Shown one piece after another: positions 20,188 to 31,152 of a DNA stretch of 64,000 nt. Source of the stretch: Marinobacterium alkalitolerans (lineage in GTDB: Bacteria; Pseudomonadota; Gammaproteobacteria; Pseudomonadales; Balneatricaceae); NCBI RefSeq assembly GCF_017776525.1, contig NZ_JACVEW010000004.1, positions 1-64,000 on the forward strand, in the 5' to 3' direction. A model generated the notes under the pieces. It worked only from the letters and a program-made list of their open reading frames with translations, was not told where the DNA came from and ran no database searches. How positions within the stretch are numbered: the stretch's first letter is position 1; each line of letters opens with the position of its first letter. The translations under genes and the position numbers were made by a program.

Positions 20188-21389
20188 TAACGTCCCTCCC
20201 TCAGGCCAGATGTCGACTGTGAACGCTGACGTGTCTGGGTTTCCTGAAGTACCTGATCAGTGATCTGACGCAGGGTTTCATCATCCAGACGCACACCGCG
20301 ACCGGAGCTGTCGCGTACCTGAGGCTGCTGAGAAGTCAGGCGATCAAGCGGCAGGTACATCATGTTGTTGCCACCTTCCACATCAACCATCACCTTGCCG
20401 GTACGGCCCAGCACGTCCTGCAGCGTATCGATGTAGAGACGCTCGCGGGTTACACCGGGTGCCTTCTGATACTCGGCCAGCAGCGCCTTGAAGCGGCTTG
20501 CTTCACCGGTTGCCTTGGCAACCACTTCTTCGCGGTAGGCATTGGCTTCCTCAAGCAGACGCTGAGCACGACCACGGGCTTCCGGCACGATGCCGTTGGC
20601 ATAGGCTTCCGCTTCGTTCTTGGATCGCTGCTCGTCTTCTCGCGCCTTGATCACGTCATCAAACGCATCCTGCACCTGACGCGGTGCCTGAGCGTTCTTG
20701 ATGTTGACCTTGGAGATCGTCAGACCGGTGGTGTAGTTCTCCATGTAACGCTGAAGACGTGCCTGCACCTGCAGCGCAAGGGTGTCACGCCCTTCAGTCA
20801 GGATGCCGTGCATGTCAGAGGTACCCACAACGTGACGCAGCGCCGACTCTGAAGACTGTGCCAGACTGTCACTGGGATCACGCACCTTCAGGGTGAACAG
20901 CATCGGATCGGACACCACGTACTGAACGGTCATGTCCACATCCACGATGTTTTCATCAGCCGTCAGCATCAGTGAACGATGGTCATACGTACGCAGTCGC
21001 GTGGTATTGACCTTCTGCACTTCGTCAATCAACGGCGGGTTCCACTGCAGACCCGGCTGAACCGTTTCATGGTACTTGCCCAGACGCAGGACTATGCCTC
21101 GCTCCTGCTGGTCAACGGTATAGAAGCCCATACCGGCCCAGAACAGCGCTGCAAGTACAACCAGCACGACGAAAAAGCCGCTGCCGCCGCCCTTGCCGCT
21201 GCCGCCGCCAAAACCGCCGCGCTTCTTGCCGCCGCCGAAGATACCGCCCAGGCGGTCCTGCAGCTTGCGCATCGCCTCATCGAGATCGGGCGGCCCCTGA
21301 TCGTTGCCACCGCCACGTTTGCCGCGGTTGCCACCGCCGCTCCAGGGGTCATGGTTGTTACCATTACCGCCGGGCTCATTCCAGGCCAT
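20187..21389 (-). CDS. hflK: FtsH modulator HflK
   Basis: Partner of HflC in the FtsH-HflKC complex. The 400-residue protein starts with a Gly/Asn-rich segment (MAWNEPGGNGNNHDPWSGGG) typical of HflK, then a Gly/Lys-rich linker, one transmembrane helix (about 72-94) and a Band 7 domain from YTVDQQERGIVLRLGKYHE. The C-terminal tail is Gln/Arg-rich. It is followed directly by hflC. Confidence 0.96.
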   Translation of the reverse strand: MAWNEPGGNGNNHDPWSGGGNRGKRGGGNDQGPPDLDEAMRKLQDRLGGIFGGGKKRGGFGGGSGKGGGSGFFVVLVVLAALFWAGMGFYTVDQQERGIVLRLGKYHETVQPGLQWNPPLIDEVQKVNTTRLRTYDHRSLMLTADENIVDVDMTVQYVVSDPMLFTLKVRDPSDSLAQSSESALRHVVGTSDMHGILTEGRDTLALQVQARLQRYMENYTTGLTISKVNIKNAQAPRQVQDAFDDVIKAREDEQRSKNEAEAYANGIVPEARGRAQRLLEEANAYREEVVAKATGEASRFKALLAEYQKAPGVTRERLYIDTLQDVLGRTGKVMVDVEGGNNMMYLPLDRLTSQQPQVRDSSGRGVRLDDETLRQITDQVLQETQTRQRSQSTSGLREGR

Positions 21390-21457
21390 AGTGTTCTCCG
21401 TATTAAACCGCTGATTTAACTGTTATGAATGCTGCGATTATGACCGCAACGGCTGCG

Positions 21458-22756
21458 TTAATCGACCGTCTGCGGCACGTATTGTTCCTGTTTCAAGCCA
21501 AGACGACTGAGCAGACGCTTGAAATCCTTCATCTGCAGCCGAACTTCCAGCTGCATGCGTCCTTCATCGTCAACCGCTTCACTGACCACACTGCCCTGCG
21601 CATACAGCTGCGCTCTGAACTGACCATCCGAGGGGGCCAGCGTCAGTACGTCATGGAACATTTCCTCGCCCAGACGCTCACTGATCGCTTTCAGCAGCAG
21701 GTCAATACCGGCACCGCTGACAGCTGACACCCATACCCGCCAGGGCACGCCGTTCTCATCCCGATCGATGCGAGGCTCCACGGTCTCAAGCTGATCAATC
21801 TTGTTGTACACCTGTAGTACGGGTACTTCCGATGCACCGATCTCTTCCAGCACCGCTTCGACCTGATCGATATGCTCCAGACGTTCATCATCGTAACAAT
21901 CGATCACATGCAGCAAAAGGCCGGCATCGGTGGTTTCCTGCAGCGTAGCCCGAAAGGCTTCGACCAGCTTGTGCGGCAAGTGGCGAATAAATCCAACGGT
22001 GTCCGCCAGGATCGCCGATCCCACATCCTCAAGCTCGATTTTGCGCAGCGTCGGATCCAGCGTCGCAAACAACTGATCAGCCGCATAGACCTCAGAGGTG
22101 GTAATGCGATTGAACAGGGTGGACTTGCCCGCATTGGTATAACCGACCAGCGATACCGTGGGAATTTCGGCACGCTGACGGGCGCGACGCCCCTGATCAC
22201 GCTGCTTGCGAACCTTTTCAAGCCGTTTGAGAATCGACTTGATCCGACCTCTCAGCAGGCGACGGTCAGTCTCGAGCTGCGTTTCACCCGGCCCCCTGAG
22301 GCCAATCCCCCCTTTCTGTCGCTCAAGGTGGGTCCAGCCACGCACCAGTCGGGTCGACATGTGCTCCAGCTGAGCCAGCTCAACCTGCAGCTTGCCTTCA
22401 TGTGTCCGTGCGCGCTGCGCAAAGATATCCAGTATCAGGCCGGTACGGTCCAGAACTCGACACTTGAGCTCACGCTCCAGGTTACGCTCCTGGCCCGGGC
22501 TCAGGGCATGATTGAAGATCACCAGCTCCGCCTCGTGCAGGCGCACCAGTTCAGCCAGTTCTTCGACTTTGCCTTTACCCAGGAAAAACTTGGGACTGGG
22601 GTCGGCGCGCGACCCGGTCAGAAATTCAACGGGATCGGCGCCAGCAGAGAGGGCCAACTCTTCGAGTTCACGGGGATTTTCGCGGTCTTCTTCACTGGAG
22701 AAGTCGATGTGGACGAGGACCGCTCGCTCGCCCGACTCGGGACGCTCAAAAAACAA
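21458..22756 (-). CDS. hflX: Ribosome-associated GTPase HflX
   Basis: GTPase of 432 residues that binds and splits stalled 70S ribosomes. It has the N-terminal HflX domain (ALSPGQERNLERELKCRVLDRTGLILDIFAQRA), a Gly-rich signature GGIGLRGPGETQLETDRR, and a G domain with P-loop VGYTNAGKSTLFN. The start codon is TTG at 22756: GAGGT lies 5 bases before it, in the DNA just after the hfq stop. It sits between hfq and hflK, the standard order. Confidence 0.96.
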   Translation of the reverse strand: MFFERPESGERAVLVHIDFSSEEDRENPRELEELALSAGADPVEFLTGSRADPSPKFFLGKGKVEELAELVRLHEAELVIFNHALSPGQERNLERELKCRVLDRTGLILDIFAQRARTHEGKLQVELAQLEHMSTRLVRGWTHLERQKGGIGLRGPGETQLETDRRLLRGRIKSILKRLEKVRKQRDQGRRARQRAEIPTVSLVGYTNAGKSTLFNRITTSEVYAADQLFATLDPTLRKIELEDVGSAILADTVGFIRHLPHKLVEAFRATLQETTDAGLLLHVIDCYDDERLEHIDQVEAVLEEIGASEVPVLQVYNKIDQLETVEPRIDRDENGVPWRVWVSAVSGAGIDLLLKAISERLGEEMFHDVLTLAPSDGQFRAQLYAQGSVVSEAVDDEGRMQLEVRLQMKDFKRLLSRLGLKQEQYVPQTVD

Positions 22757-22764
22757 TTAATACC

Positions 22765-23004
22765 TCATTCAGCAGGCTTGTCGTCAGCCACCGGCAGTTT
22801 AACCGGGCGCGCAGGCACTACTGTTGAAATGGCATGCTTGTAAACCATCTGGCTGACAGTGTTTTTCAGCAGGATGACGAATTGATCAAAAGACTCGATC
22901 TGGCCCTGCAGTTTGATACCGTTCACCAGGAAGATGGAAACAGGTACACGCTCCTTGCGCAGGACGTTCAGGTAAGGGTCTTGTAGAGACTGCCCTTTTG
23001 ACAT
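22765..23004 (-). CDS. hfq: RNA chaperone Hfq
   Basis: Hexameric Sm-like protein that pairs small RNAs with mRNAs. The 79-residue protein has the Sm1 ([20 protein letters not shown]) and Sm2 ([14 protein letters not shown]) motifs and the proximal-face Gln8/Tyr25-type region in [19 protein letters not shown] lies 6 bases before the ATG. The 123 bases between miaA and hfq probably hold an hfq promoter, but I cannot assign one firmly. Confidence 0.98.
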   Translation of the reverse strand: MSKGQSLQDPYLNVLRKERVPVSIFLVNGIKLQGQIESFDQFVILLKNTVSQMVYKHAISTVVPARPVKLPVADDKPAE

Positions 23005-23127
23005 TGCAAACTCCTTCCAGAATGGAAATCTATTTATAAGTGTAGTTGTATGTATACGGATTGAACTGACTCGGCGTCATACACCTGCATGAACAACAGA
23101 GTTTGCGCGCGATCATACCCGAAATCA

Positions 23128-24075
23128 TTATATAACGGCAGGGTCAACCTGTTTCAAGGCGCGAGAAAGTAAATTACTGTCGCCCGTTCGCAGCCAATGC
23201 ACCCCCTCCCAGCTCCTGAGCCAGGTGAGCTGCCGCTTGGCGAGCTGCCGTGTCGCCACTATACCCTTGTATCGCATTGTTTCACGATCATACTCGCCGG
23301 CGAACCAGGACCACATCTGCCGGTACCCCACACAGCGTATGGACGGCAGCCCGACGTGCAGGTTTCCGCGATCCCATAATTGCCTGACTTCCTCTTCAAA
23401 CCCGGCCGACAGCATGATGTCGAAGCGCTGCTCGATACGTTCATGCAGAACACTGCGATCATCCGGCGCTATCGCCAGCGGCACGATCTCGAACGGCAGG
23501 TCGGCTTCGGACTGCTCCCGCCAGTGCTCACTGATCGGGCGCCCGGTCAATTCGTACACTTCAAGCGCACGCTGCAATCGCTGAGCGTCGTTGGGCTTCA
23601 GCCGCCGTGCTCCTTCCGGATCCACCTGTGCCAGTCGAGCATGAATCGCCGGCCAACCCTTTTCGACCGCTTCTGCCTCGATTCGTTCACGGATCTGCGG
23701 GTCCGCCTCAGGCAGGCGCGCAAGCCCCTGCTTGAGTGCATTGAAATACAGCATGGTACCGCCTACCAGAACCGGCAAACGGTCCGCCTGCTGGATCTCC
23801 TCGATCGCTTTCAGTGCATCGCTGCGAAACTGGGCAGCAGAATAGGCTTCGGCAGGGTCCAGAATATCCACCAGGCGGTGCGGATAGGCCTCCAGCTCGT
23901 CGGGGGTTGGCTTGGCGGTACCGATATCCATTCCTCGGAAAACCATCGCCGAATCCACACTGATCAGCTCACAGGGCAGCTGATCAAACAGGCGCATGGC
24001 CAGATCCGTCTTGCCGGACGCGGTAGGCCCCATCACAAACACGACCCTGGGCTTCTCTCCTCGGGGTGACGCCAT
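23128..24075 (-). CDS. miaA: tRNA dimethylallyltransferase MiaA
   Basis: Adds the dimethylallyl group to A37 of tRNAs that read UNN codons. The 315-residue protein has the P-loop [14 protein letters not shown], the [16 protein letters not shown] motif and the C-terminal [15 protein letters not shown]. Its start overlaps the mutL stop by one base, so the genes are coupled. Order mutL-miaA-hfq is standard. Confidence 0.97.
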   Translation of the reverse strand: MASPRGEKPRVVFVMGPTASGKTDLAMRLFDQLPCELISVDSAMVFRGMDIGTAKPTPDELEAYPHRLVDILDPAEAYSAAQFRSDALKAIEEIQQADRLPVLVGGTMLYFNALKQGLARLPEADPQIRERIEAEAVEKGWPAIHARLAQVDPEGARRLKPNDAQRLQRALEVYELTGRPISEHWREQSEADLPFEIVPLAIAPDDRSVLHERIEQRFDIMLSAGFEEEVRQLWDRGNLHVGLPSIRCVGYRQMWSWFAGEYDRETMRYKGIVATRQLAKRQLTWLRSWEGVHWLRTGDSNLLSRALKQVDPAVI

Positions 24076-25958
24076 TATTGTCCTCGCAGAAATAGCTTAT
24101 CGAGTTGAGCGAGGCTCAACTGCGTCCAGGTGGGACGACCGTGATTGCACTGCCCGCTGCGCTCAGTCTGCTCCATATCCCGCAGCAGCGCATTCATTTC
24201 CGGCACGGTCAACTGTCGATTGGCACGCACGGCGCCATGACAGGCCATGGTTGCCAGCAGTTCATTCAGGTGCGCTTCTATGCGATCACTGGTGCCGTAC
24301 TGCAGCATATCAGCCAGCACATCGCGCACCAGCTGTTCCACATTGGCCTTGGCCAATGCTACCGGCACTTCACGAATCACCAGAGACTCTTCTGCCATAC
24401 GTTCCAGACGGAAACCCAGACGGTGAAACTCTTCGGGCATCTCTTCGGCAATATCCGCCTCACGCGCGCTGACGGATACATTCACCGGCACGAGCAGCGG
24501 TTGGCTGCGAATTCGGTCCTGCTCAAACGCCTGCTTCATGCGTTCGTACACTATCCGTTCGTGTGCGGCGTGCATATCCACCAGCACCATCCCCTCTGCG
24601 TTCTGGGACAGAATGTAGATGCCGTGCAGCTGTGCCAGCGCATACCCCAGCGGGGGGGCTTCGCCAGCCTCTTGCTCCGGCAGTGTTGCCGGCTGTGCCG
24701 CAGCCTGAAATGGTTCGGGAGGACGTCCGGCGGGCTGATGCAGTGCACCATAGGCCCGAATCTGCTCGCCCACCTGCGCACCGCTGCTCGGGGCAGCGGA
24801 TCGCTCGGCACCATATTCAAATCCCATGGGGCGCTGACGCAGAGACGAAAGATCCCCACCTTGCGACCCCATCGCCGAGCCGATTTCTGAAGCGGGCACT
24901 GCACCCTGAGAAGCAGGCGCATCCACCGCCGCCGGCGCCTGGTCCTGAGGACGGAGGTCCGCAATCACACGGTAGAGGGTGCGGAAAATAAAGTCATGCA
25001 CCAGCCGACTCTCGCGGAAGCGCACTTCATGCTTGGTGGGGTGAACATTCACATCCACCAGCGCCGGATCAAGTTCCAGATAGAGCACGTAGGCCGGGTG
25101 GCGTCCATGGAAGAGCACATCCTGATAGGCCTGGCGCACCGCATGGGTGACAACCTTGTCCCGGATCACGCGGCCATTAACGAAAAAATACTGCTGATCC
25201 GGCAGGGAACGGGAAAACGTGGGCAAGCCCATCCAGCCCCAGAGACGCAACCCGGAAGCCTCGGCTACCACATCCATGGCAACAGACTGCTCCACGAAAG
25301 CCTTGCCCAGTAACTGGCCCAGACGCTGCTCCCGTGCCACTTCAGTCGATGCGGGGCGCAGCTGGTGTACAACTTTGGCGTTATGCTTGAGTCCAAAACC
25401 CACATCGTAGCGGCTCAGTGCCAGGCGCTTGACCACTTCTTCCAGATGACGAAATTCTGTTTTTTCGGTTTTGAGGAATTTCCGTCGGGCCGGCGTATTG
25501 AAAAAGAGGTCACGCATCTCGACCGTGGTGCCTTCCGGGTGTGCCGCCGGCACCACTTCAGTGGTCATGTCGCGTCCCTGCGCCGATACGGACCAGGCAG
25601 CATCCTGAGCGGCTGTACGCGAGGTCAACGTCAGGCGCGAGACCGAGCTGATACTGGCAAGCGCCTCACCCCTGAAGCCGAGGCTGCCCACCGCTTCCAG
25701 GTCTTCCAGCGCGGTAATCTTGGAGGTGGCATGACGACTGAGCGCCAGCGGCAGGTCATCCTTTTCGATGCCACTGCCGTTATCGCGCAGACGAATGAGC
25801 TTTACACCGCCCTGCTCCACATCCAGTTCAATTCGATTGGCTCCCGAATCAAGGCTGTTTTCCAACAGCTCCTTGACCACGGAAGCGGGACGTTCCACGA
25901 CTTCACCCGCCGCAATCTGGTTGGCCAGCTGCGGCGAGAGTAGATGAATGGCTGCCAT
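24075..25958 (-). CDS. mutL: DNA mismatch repair protein MutL
   Basis: Matchmaker of mismatch repair, 627 residues. The N-terminal GHKL ATPase shows [34 protein letters not shown] and [14 protein letters not shown] Pro/Ala/Gln-rich linker (about 335-435) leads to the C-terminal dimerisation domain. That domain has [12 protein letters not shown] with Asp461, Glu467 and Glu472, close to the DQHA-x2-E-x4-E nicking motif found in MutL of bacteria that lack MutH. It therefore probably has its own endonuclease activity. One-base overlap with miaA. Confidence 0.95.
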   Translation of the reverse strand: MAAIHLLSPQLANQIAAGEVVERPASVVKELLENSLDSGANRIELDVEQGGVKLIRLRDNGSGIEKDDLPLALSRHATSKITALEDLEAVGSLGFRGEALASISSVSRLTLTSRTAAQDAAWSVSAQGRDMTTEVVPAAHPEGTTVEMRDLFFNTPARRKFLKTEKTEFRHLEEVVKRLALSRYDVGFGLKHNAKVVHQLRPASTEVAREQRLGQLLGKAFVEQSVAMDVVAEASGLRLWGWMGLPTFSRSLPDQQYFFVNGRVIRDKVVTHAVRQAYQDVLFHGRHPAYVLYLELDPALVDVNVHPTKHEVRFRESRLVHDFIFRTLYRVIADLRPQDQAPAAVDAPASQGAVPASEIGSAMGSQGGDLSSLRQRPMGFEYGAERSAAPSSGAQVGEQIRAYGALHQPAGRPPEPFQAAAQPATLPEQEAGEAPPLGYALAQLHGIYILSQNAEGMVLVDMHAAHERIVYERMKQAFEQDRIRSQPLLVPVNVSVSAREADIAEEMPEEFHRLGFRLERMAEESLVIREVPVALAKANVEQLVRDVLADMLQYGTSDRIEAHLNELLATMACHGAVRANRQLTVPEMNALLRDMEQTERSGQCNHGRPTWTQLSLAQLDKLFLRGQ

Positions 25959-25975
25959 AGGCTCCTGTTTAACGA

Positions 25976-27310
25976 TTAACCCGCGGGGATGCGCAGCACC
26001 TGACCCACCCGGATCCGGTCGCTGTTGAGTTTGTTGGCACGGCGCAGCTGCTGTAAGGACACGCCGTTGCGCTGAGCGATGACCGACAGAGTGTCACCGG
26101 AGACCACCTTGTACAGACGATCACTCTGATCAGGCTTGCCGTTCTGCTTCTGCCAGGCGATGTAGGTGGCTGCCGGCGGCTTGTTCCAGAAATGGTCCGT
26201 GATGCCCCGGTAAATGGCTTCTGCCATCTGGCGCTGGTAGGACGCCGTCTTCAGCTTGCGCGCTTCGCCCGGATTGGAAATGAAGCCCGTTTCCACCAGG
26301 ATCGACGGAATATCCGGCGATTTCAGCACCACAAAACCGGCCTGCTCCACGTGCTTTTTATGCATGCGGGCAAAGCGGTCAATGTTCCCGTGGATACGTG
26401 AAGCCACCTGATGGCTGTCCTTGCGGCTGGCGTTCATGGACATGTCCAGCAGCACACTGGCCAGCACATCATCCTTGTCATCCAGGCTAAGACTGCCAAC
26501 ACCACCGATCAGGTCGGCGCTGTTTTCGCGGCGGGCCAGCCAGCGGCCCATTTCTGATGTCGCTCCTCGGCCGGACAACACCCAGACGGAGGCACCACGC
26601 GCACGCGCATCCTTGAAGGCGTCTGCGTGGATAGAGACAAACAGGTCGGCATTGCTTTTACGCGCCTTGCCGGTACGACCACGCAGGCTGATGTAGTAAT
26701 CGCCGGTGCGGGTCATCACGGCACGATAGCCCTTGCGCGCATCAATAAGGTCTTTCAGCTTGCGTGCTATGGCCAGCACCACATCCTTCTCACGCACACC
26801 GCCGGGCCCGATGGCGCCGGGGTCTTCCCCCCCGTGGCCGGCATCGATCATGACCACGATGTCACGCTTGCCCTCTTCACCGGGGATCGGCACCACGGTC
26901 TTGGTCACCGTTGCCTTGGACTGCATGGCCAGATCGACCACCAGTCGGTGCCCATACTGGTCATTGGGCTTCAGATCAAAGCTTTTCGGGCGCACTTTCT
27001 CCTTCAGGTCCAGCACGACACGCAGCCCGTCATCGCGATGGCTGTAACGGATATCACCCACCGGACTCTTGTCCAGCCCCAGGCCATCAAAAGATGCCTT
27101 CAGACGAGCCCCTTCGATGTCGATGACTACCCGGTCCGGACCGCTCAGCGTAAACAGCTTATGCTCGACCGGGCCGCTCATGTCGAATACCAGCCGCGTG
27201 TTATCCGGTGCCAGCCAGGCACGCACATTGCGCACTTCCTGCGTTGCCATAACCGGCACAGAAAGCACACACAGCAACAGGACTGTAATGGAGCGAAGCA
27301 GAGTCTTCAT
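25976..27310 (-). CDS. amiB: N-acetylmuramoyl-L-alanine amidase, AmiB/AmiC type
   Basis: Periplasmic zinc amidase of 444 residues that cuts septal peptidoglycan for daughter cell separation. After a signal peptide (cleavage near VMA-TQ), it has an AMIN domain (about 25-125), an Amidase_3 domain (about 150-375; [31 protein letters not shown]) and a C-terminal LysM domain (about 400-443; [17 protein letters not shown]). It is encoded between tsaE and mutL, as in other gammaproteobacteria. Confidence 0.95.
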   Translation of the reverse strand: MKTLLRSITVLLLCVLSVPVMATQEVRNVRAWLAPDNTRLVFDMSGPVEHKLFTLSGPDRVVIDIEGARLKASFDGLGLDKSPVGDIRYSHRDDGLRVVLDLKEKVRPKSFDLKPNDQYGHRLVVDLAMQSKATVTKTVVPIPGEEGKRDIVVMIDAGHGGEDPGAIGPGGVREKDVVLAIARKLKDLIDARKGYRAVMTRTGDYYISLRGRTGKARKSNADLFVSIHADAFKDARARGASVWVLSGRGATSEMGRWLARRENSADLIGGVGSLSLDDKDDVLASVLLDMSMNASRKDSHQVASRIHGNIDRFARMHKKHVEQAGFVVLKSPDIPSILVETGFISNPGEARKLKTASYQRQMAEAIYRGITDHFWNKPPAATYIAWQKQNGKPDQSDRLYKVVSGDTLSVIAQRNGVSLQQLRRANKLNSDRIRVGQVLRIPAG

Positions 27311-27327
27311 GTGAAGCCGTTTTGTTG

Positions 27328-27780
27328 TTAGTTGTTTAACTTATCGACCAAAGTCCGCCCTTTTTGAGTGACCGGGGTCAAGGTCAACGCCCGTCCGGTA
27401 CCGGACAACGCAATATAGATATCCAGATCAGGCTGGGGCAGAACCCCATGACCCTTCTCTGGCCACTCAATCAGGCACAGGGCCTGATCGGTAAAATAGT
27501 CACGAATACCCAGGTACTCGAGTTCTTCCGGGTCCGCCAGTCGGTAGAGGTCAAAGTGAAACACCGGGCCAGCCGGGGTCTCATAAGGCTCTACCAGCGT
27601 GTAGGTCGGACTCTTGACGGAACCGGTGTGGCCGCATCCTCTCAGCACGCCTCGGCTCAGGGTGGTTTTCCCCATGCCAAGATCACCGTGCAGGAAGATA
27701 ACGCCCCCCTCTTGGGCAGCCTGTGCCAGGCGCGCACCAAACTCCGCCATCGCCTGCTCGTCAGACAACACCAGTTCCAT
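27328..27780 (-). CDS. tsaE: tRNA t6A biosynthesis ATPase TsaE
   Basis: ATPase of 150 residues needed for threonylcarbamoyl modification of A37 together with TsaB, TsaC and TsaD. The P-loop is LHGDLGMGKTTLSRG, followed by the conserved KSPTYTLVEPYE and HFDLYRLADPEELEYLG motifs and the IEWPEKG motif. It follows nnr after 15 bases and precedes amiB by 17. Confidence 0.96.
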   Translation of the reverse strand: MELVLSDEQAMAEFGARLAQAAQEGGVIFLHGDLGMGKTTLSRGVLRGCGHTGSVKSPTYTLVEPYETPAGPVFHFDLYRLADPEELEYLGIRDYFTDQALCLIEWPEKGHGVLPQPDLDIYIALSGTGRALTLTPVTQKGRTLVDKLNN

Positions 27781-27795
27781 TCAATCCAGCCCTCG

Positions 27796-29304
27796 CTATT
27801 CGATACCACTCAGAACACGGCGCACACGGGCGATCAAGTCCGTCGCCAGCAGTCCCCGTTCACCCTGTTCCGAGGCGCAGAGATCGGCTGCTCGCGCATG
27901 GGCGAATACCCCCGCCCGGGCAGCATCGACCGTGCTCAGGCGCTGCGCCCTCAACGCTCCTATGATACCGGACAGCACGTCCCCCATGCCACCGCAGGCC
28001 ATACCGGGGTTGCCGGCACTGCACAGATGCACCATGTCACCATCAAATGTCAGGCTGCCCGCTCCTTTCAGCACCACCGTTCCGCCCAGCATCGCCTGCA
28101 GTTCTCGCACCGCGGCAAAACGATCCGCCTGCACTTCAGTCGACTGATACCCCAGCAGCCGTGCGGCTTCTCCGGGGTGCGGCGTTAATACCCAGTCATG
28201 CTTGCCGGCATGGTTGCCCAGCCGAGAACTGAGCAGATTCAGTGCGTCCGCATCCAGCACCAGCGGCAGCCCCGAATTGAGCGACTGCTGCAACAGCTGG
28301 TCGGCCCAGGCGCTTTGGCCAAGCCCCGGCCCGACCACCAGCACATCCGGCTTTTGCAGCAGGGGTTGCAGGTCCTGTCCGGAGTTCACCCCCGCCGCCA
28401 TGACCTCGGGCGCGCGGGTCAGCGCTGCGGCCACATGTTCTGGCCGTGTCGCAAGGGATACGAGGCCTGCGCCGCTGCGAGCGGCTGCCTCGGCGGCCAT
28501 CAGCGCGGCGCCACCCATGCCATAGTCACCCCCAATGATCATGACGTGCCCGAACAGGCCCTTGTGCGAGGAGCGGCGCCGCGGCGGCAACAATGTGGCA
28601 AGATCGTCCGTGTCGGTACGAAAGGCGTTCATCGGCACCTCTTCGTACACTTCATCCGGTACCATCAGGCCATCGAACAGCAACTCACCACAGTGATCAA
28701 CGCCTTCATGGGTCATCAATCCCTGCTTCAGACCCATAAAGGTGAGAGTGCGTTCCGCCTTCACGGCGGTGCCCAGCACCTGCCCCGTATCGCTGCAGAG
28801 GCCGGAGGGAATATCAAGCGCCATCACCGGTCGAGCACTGCGGTTGAGCTGCCGAATCAGCTTGGCCGTATCGCCCCTGACAGGACCCGAAAGCCCGGTT
28901 CCCAGCAGCGCATCGACCAGCACTTCACCGGCCAGCTCCGTTTCGGGCTGCCAGCGTTCCAGGCTGACACCCACCGCTTCGGCCCACTGCCAGGCGGCCA
29001 GGGCTTCCCCCTGCAACCGCTGGCTATAATCATCCTGCGTCACCAGCACCTGAACGTCCATGCCCTGCTGACGTGCCAGCCCCGCGACGATCAAGCCATC
29101 TCCGCCATTATTGCCGGCGCCGCAGGCCACCGTCAGGCGCTTCGCCTGAGGCCAGCGCGATTGCAGCTCCACGAAAGCGGCATGGCCTGCCCGCTGCATC
29201 AGGCGAAAGCCCGGAATCCCGAACTGCGCAATGGCGGTTCGATCCAGCGCACGGCACTGCTCAGCCGTGTATAATGCGGATGGCAGCTCTGCTCTGCTCG
29301 TCAT
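27796..29304 (-). CDS. nnr: Bifunctional NAD(P)HX epimerase/dehydratase
   Basis: Repairs hydrated NADH and NADPH. The 502-residue protein joins an N-terminal epimerase domain (YjeF_N; VACGAGNNGGDGLIVAGLA, DALLGTGLSGPV) to a C-terminal ADP-dependent dehydratase of ribokinase fold (KGLFGHVMIIGGDYGMGGAAL, NPGMACGGMGDVLSGIIG). The start at MTSRAELPSAL was chosen because AAAGGAG lies 7 bases upstream; the frame is open for 18 more codons. It is divergent from queG. Confidence 0.95.
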   Translation of the reverse strand: MTSRAELPSALYTAEQCRALDRTAIAQFGIPGFRLMQRAGHAAFVELQSRWPQAKRLTVACGAGNNGGDGLIVAGLARQQGMDVQVLVTQDDYSQRLQGEALAAWQWAEAVGVSLERWQPETELAGEVLVDALLGTGLSGPVRGDTAKLIRQLNRSARPVMALDIPSGLCSDTGQVLGTAVKAERTLTFMGLKQGLMTHEGVDHCGELLFDGLMVPDEVYEEVPMNAFRTDTDDLATLLPPRRRSSHKGLFGHVMIIGGDYGMGGAALMAAEAAARSGAGLVSLATRPEHVAAALTRAPEVMAAGVNSGQDLQPLLQKPDVLVVGPGLGQSAWADQLLQQSLNSGLPLVLDADALNLLSSRLGNHAGKHDWVLTPHPGEAARLLGYQSTEVQADRFAAVRELQAMLGGTVVLKGAGSLTFDGDMVHLCSAGNPGMACGGMGDVLSGIIGALRAQRLSTVDAARAGVFAHARAADLCASEQGERGLLATDLIARVRRVLSGIE

Positions 29305-29376
29305 GGCTTTCTCCTTTGTTATCAGTTCATTATAGAAGATGGACTGGCCAACACACACCCGGTTCCCTGGAACACT

Positions 29377-30510
29377 ATGCCCGAAGCTGAAACATTAACA
29401 TCTCAACAACTGGAACACCTCAAAGACGCCTTGAAAAACAAGGCTCAGGCGCTTGGTTTCGCGGACTGTGCCGTCACCCTGCCCGAACTGGACGGTGAGG
29501 CCGATGCGCTGGCGCAGTGGCTGGCGCAGGGATACCACGGCAGCATGGGCTATCTGGAAGAGAATATCGACAAGCGCCTCAATCCGAGAGCACTGGTTCC
29601 GGGTACCGAGCGCATTATCATGGTACGTATGGATTGCCTGCCTGAGGGCGCTCCCGTCACGGGCGTGTTGCGCAACCCCGACAAGGCCTACGTTGCACGC
29701 TACACGCTGGGGCGTGATTACCACAAAACGCTGCGCAAGCGCCTGAAACAACTGGGGCAGTGGCTGGAGCAGGAAGCGGGCACGGAGGTACGCTTTCGTC
29801 CGTTCGTTGACAGCGCCCCTATTCTGGAGCGCCCGCTGGCACGTAACGCGGGGCTTGGCTGGATCGGCAAGCATACACTGCTGCTTAACCGTCAGGCCGG
29901 CTCCTGGTTTGTGCTGGGTGAGCTGTTTACCGACCTGCCCCTGCCGATCGACCCGCCCGAAACCGAATCACACTGCGGTCGCTGCACCGCCTGCCTGGAC
30001 GTTTGCCCCACTCGCGCCTTCCCGGAGCCCGGCGTACTGGATGCACGCCGCTGCATCTCCTACCTGACCATTGAAAGTCGCGACCCGATTCCGCTTGAGC
30101 TGCGACCGCTGATGGGCAACCGGATCTTTGGCTGTGATGACTGTCAGCTCATTTGCCCCTGGAACCGGTTCGCCCGTCGCAGTGACGAAACCGACTTTCA
30201 GCCTCGGCATGGCCTTGAGCAGGCCGACCTGCTTGACCTGTTCCGATGGGATGAAGCCGAGTTTCTGAAACGTACGGAAGGCTCGGCCATCCGCCGGACC
30301 GGCTATCAGGGCTGGCTGCGCAACCTGGCAGTGGCACTGGGCAACAGCCGGGGCGGACCCGCCGTCATCCGTGCGCTGAAGGCAAAGCGCCCCTCGGTGA
30401 GCCCTATGGTTCAGGAGCATATCGATTGGGCGCTCGTGCGGCTGGGGGCCCCTGCACCGTCTGATCTGCCGGTACTGGACCACCCCGGAGCCCGGCGCCT
30501 GCCGGAATAG
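29377..30510 (+). CDS. queG: Epoxyqueuosine reductase QueG
   Basis: Last step of queuosine synthesis in tRNA, a cobalamin-dependent reductase. The 377-residue protein has the N-terminal DUF1730 domain and two [4Fe-4S] motifs: CGRCTACLDVCPTRAF, which opens the first set, and CDDCQLICPWN, which closes the second. LTIESRDPIPLELRPLMGNRIFGC is the conserved stretch between them. It is divergent from nnr with 72 bases between starts. Confidence 0.96.
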   Translation: MPEAETLTSQQLEHLKDALKNKAQALGFADCAVTLPELDGEADALAQWLAQGYHGSMGYLEENIDKRLNPRALVPGTERIIMVRMDCLPEGAPVTGVLRNPDKAYVARYTLGRDYHKTLRKRLKQLGQWLEQEAGTEVRFRPFVDSAPILERPLARNAGLGWIGKHTLLLNRQAGSWFVLGELFTDLPLPIDPPETESHCGRCTACLDVCPTRAFPEPGVLDARRCISYLTIESRDPIPLELRPLMGNRIFGCDDCQLICPWNRFARRSDETDFQPRHGLEQADLLDLFRWDEAEFLKRTEGSAIRRTGYQGWLRNLAVALGNSRGGPAVIRALKAKRPSVSPMVQEHIDWALVRLGAPAPSDLPVLDHPGARRLPE

Positions 30511-30514
30511 GTCG

Positions 30515-31057
30515 TTACAGGCGAAAGAAGTGCCGGCGGTAGTGCCGCAGTTCTTCGATCGACTCGCGGATATCATCCAGTGCCAGATGAGTCCCCTGCT
30601 TGCGGAAGCCGTTCATCACATCCGGCTTCCAGCGCCGCGCCAGCTCCTTGATGGTGCTGACATCCAGGTTACGGTAGTGAAAAAAGGCCTCCAGCTCCGG
30701 CATGTAACGCCACAGGAAGCGGCGATCCTGGCCGATGCTGTTGCCACACATGGGGGATGCCCCCTTTTCACTGTGCTGGCGCAGGAACGCCAGCATCTGC
30801 TGCTCGGCTTCCTGTTCGGAGATCGTGCTGGCGCGCACACGGTCCGTCAGGCCGGACTGACCATGTTGACGGGTACACCACTCATCCATGTGAGACAGTA
30901 CGGCATCACTCTGATGCACCGCGATCACGGGCCCTTCGGCAATCAGGTTCAAGTCACTGTCGGTTACGATCGCCGCCATCTCGATGATTCGATCGGTGTC
31001 CGGGTTCAAGCCGGTCATTTCCAGATCCACCCAGATCAGGTTGTCCTTTGACGCCAT
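30515..31057 (-). CDS. orn: Oligoribonuclease
   Basis: DEDDh 3'-5' exonuclease of 180 residues that degrades di- to pentanucleotides, including pGpG from cyclic di-GMP turnover. Exo motifs are [30 protein letters not shown] and [18 protein letters not shown]. The start at [17 protein letters not shown] was chosen because GGAG lies upstream and it is the family start. It converges on queG (4-base gap) and is divergent from rsgA. Confidence 0.96.
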   Translation of the reverse strand: MASKDNLIWVDLEMTGLNPDTDRIIEMAAIVTDSDLNLIAEGPVIAVHQSDAVLSHMDEWCTRQHGQSGLTDRVRASTISEQEAEQQMLAFLRQHSEKGASPMCGNSIGQDRRFLWRYMPELEAFFHYRNLDVSTIKELARRWKPDVMNGFRKQGTHLALDDIRESIEELRHYRRHFFRL

Positions 31058-31152
31058 CCGCTGTTCTCCACTGGCAAAACTGTCAATTTGGTTCGGTTTG
31101 GAATACCTTAGCACGTCAACAACCCGAGCAGTGAATGAGCTAAGCCACCGTA

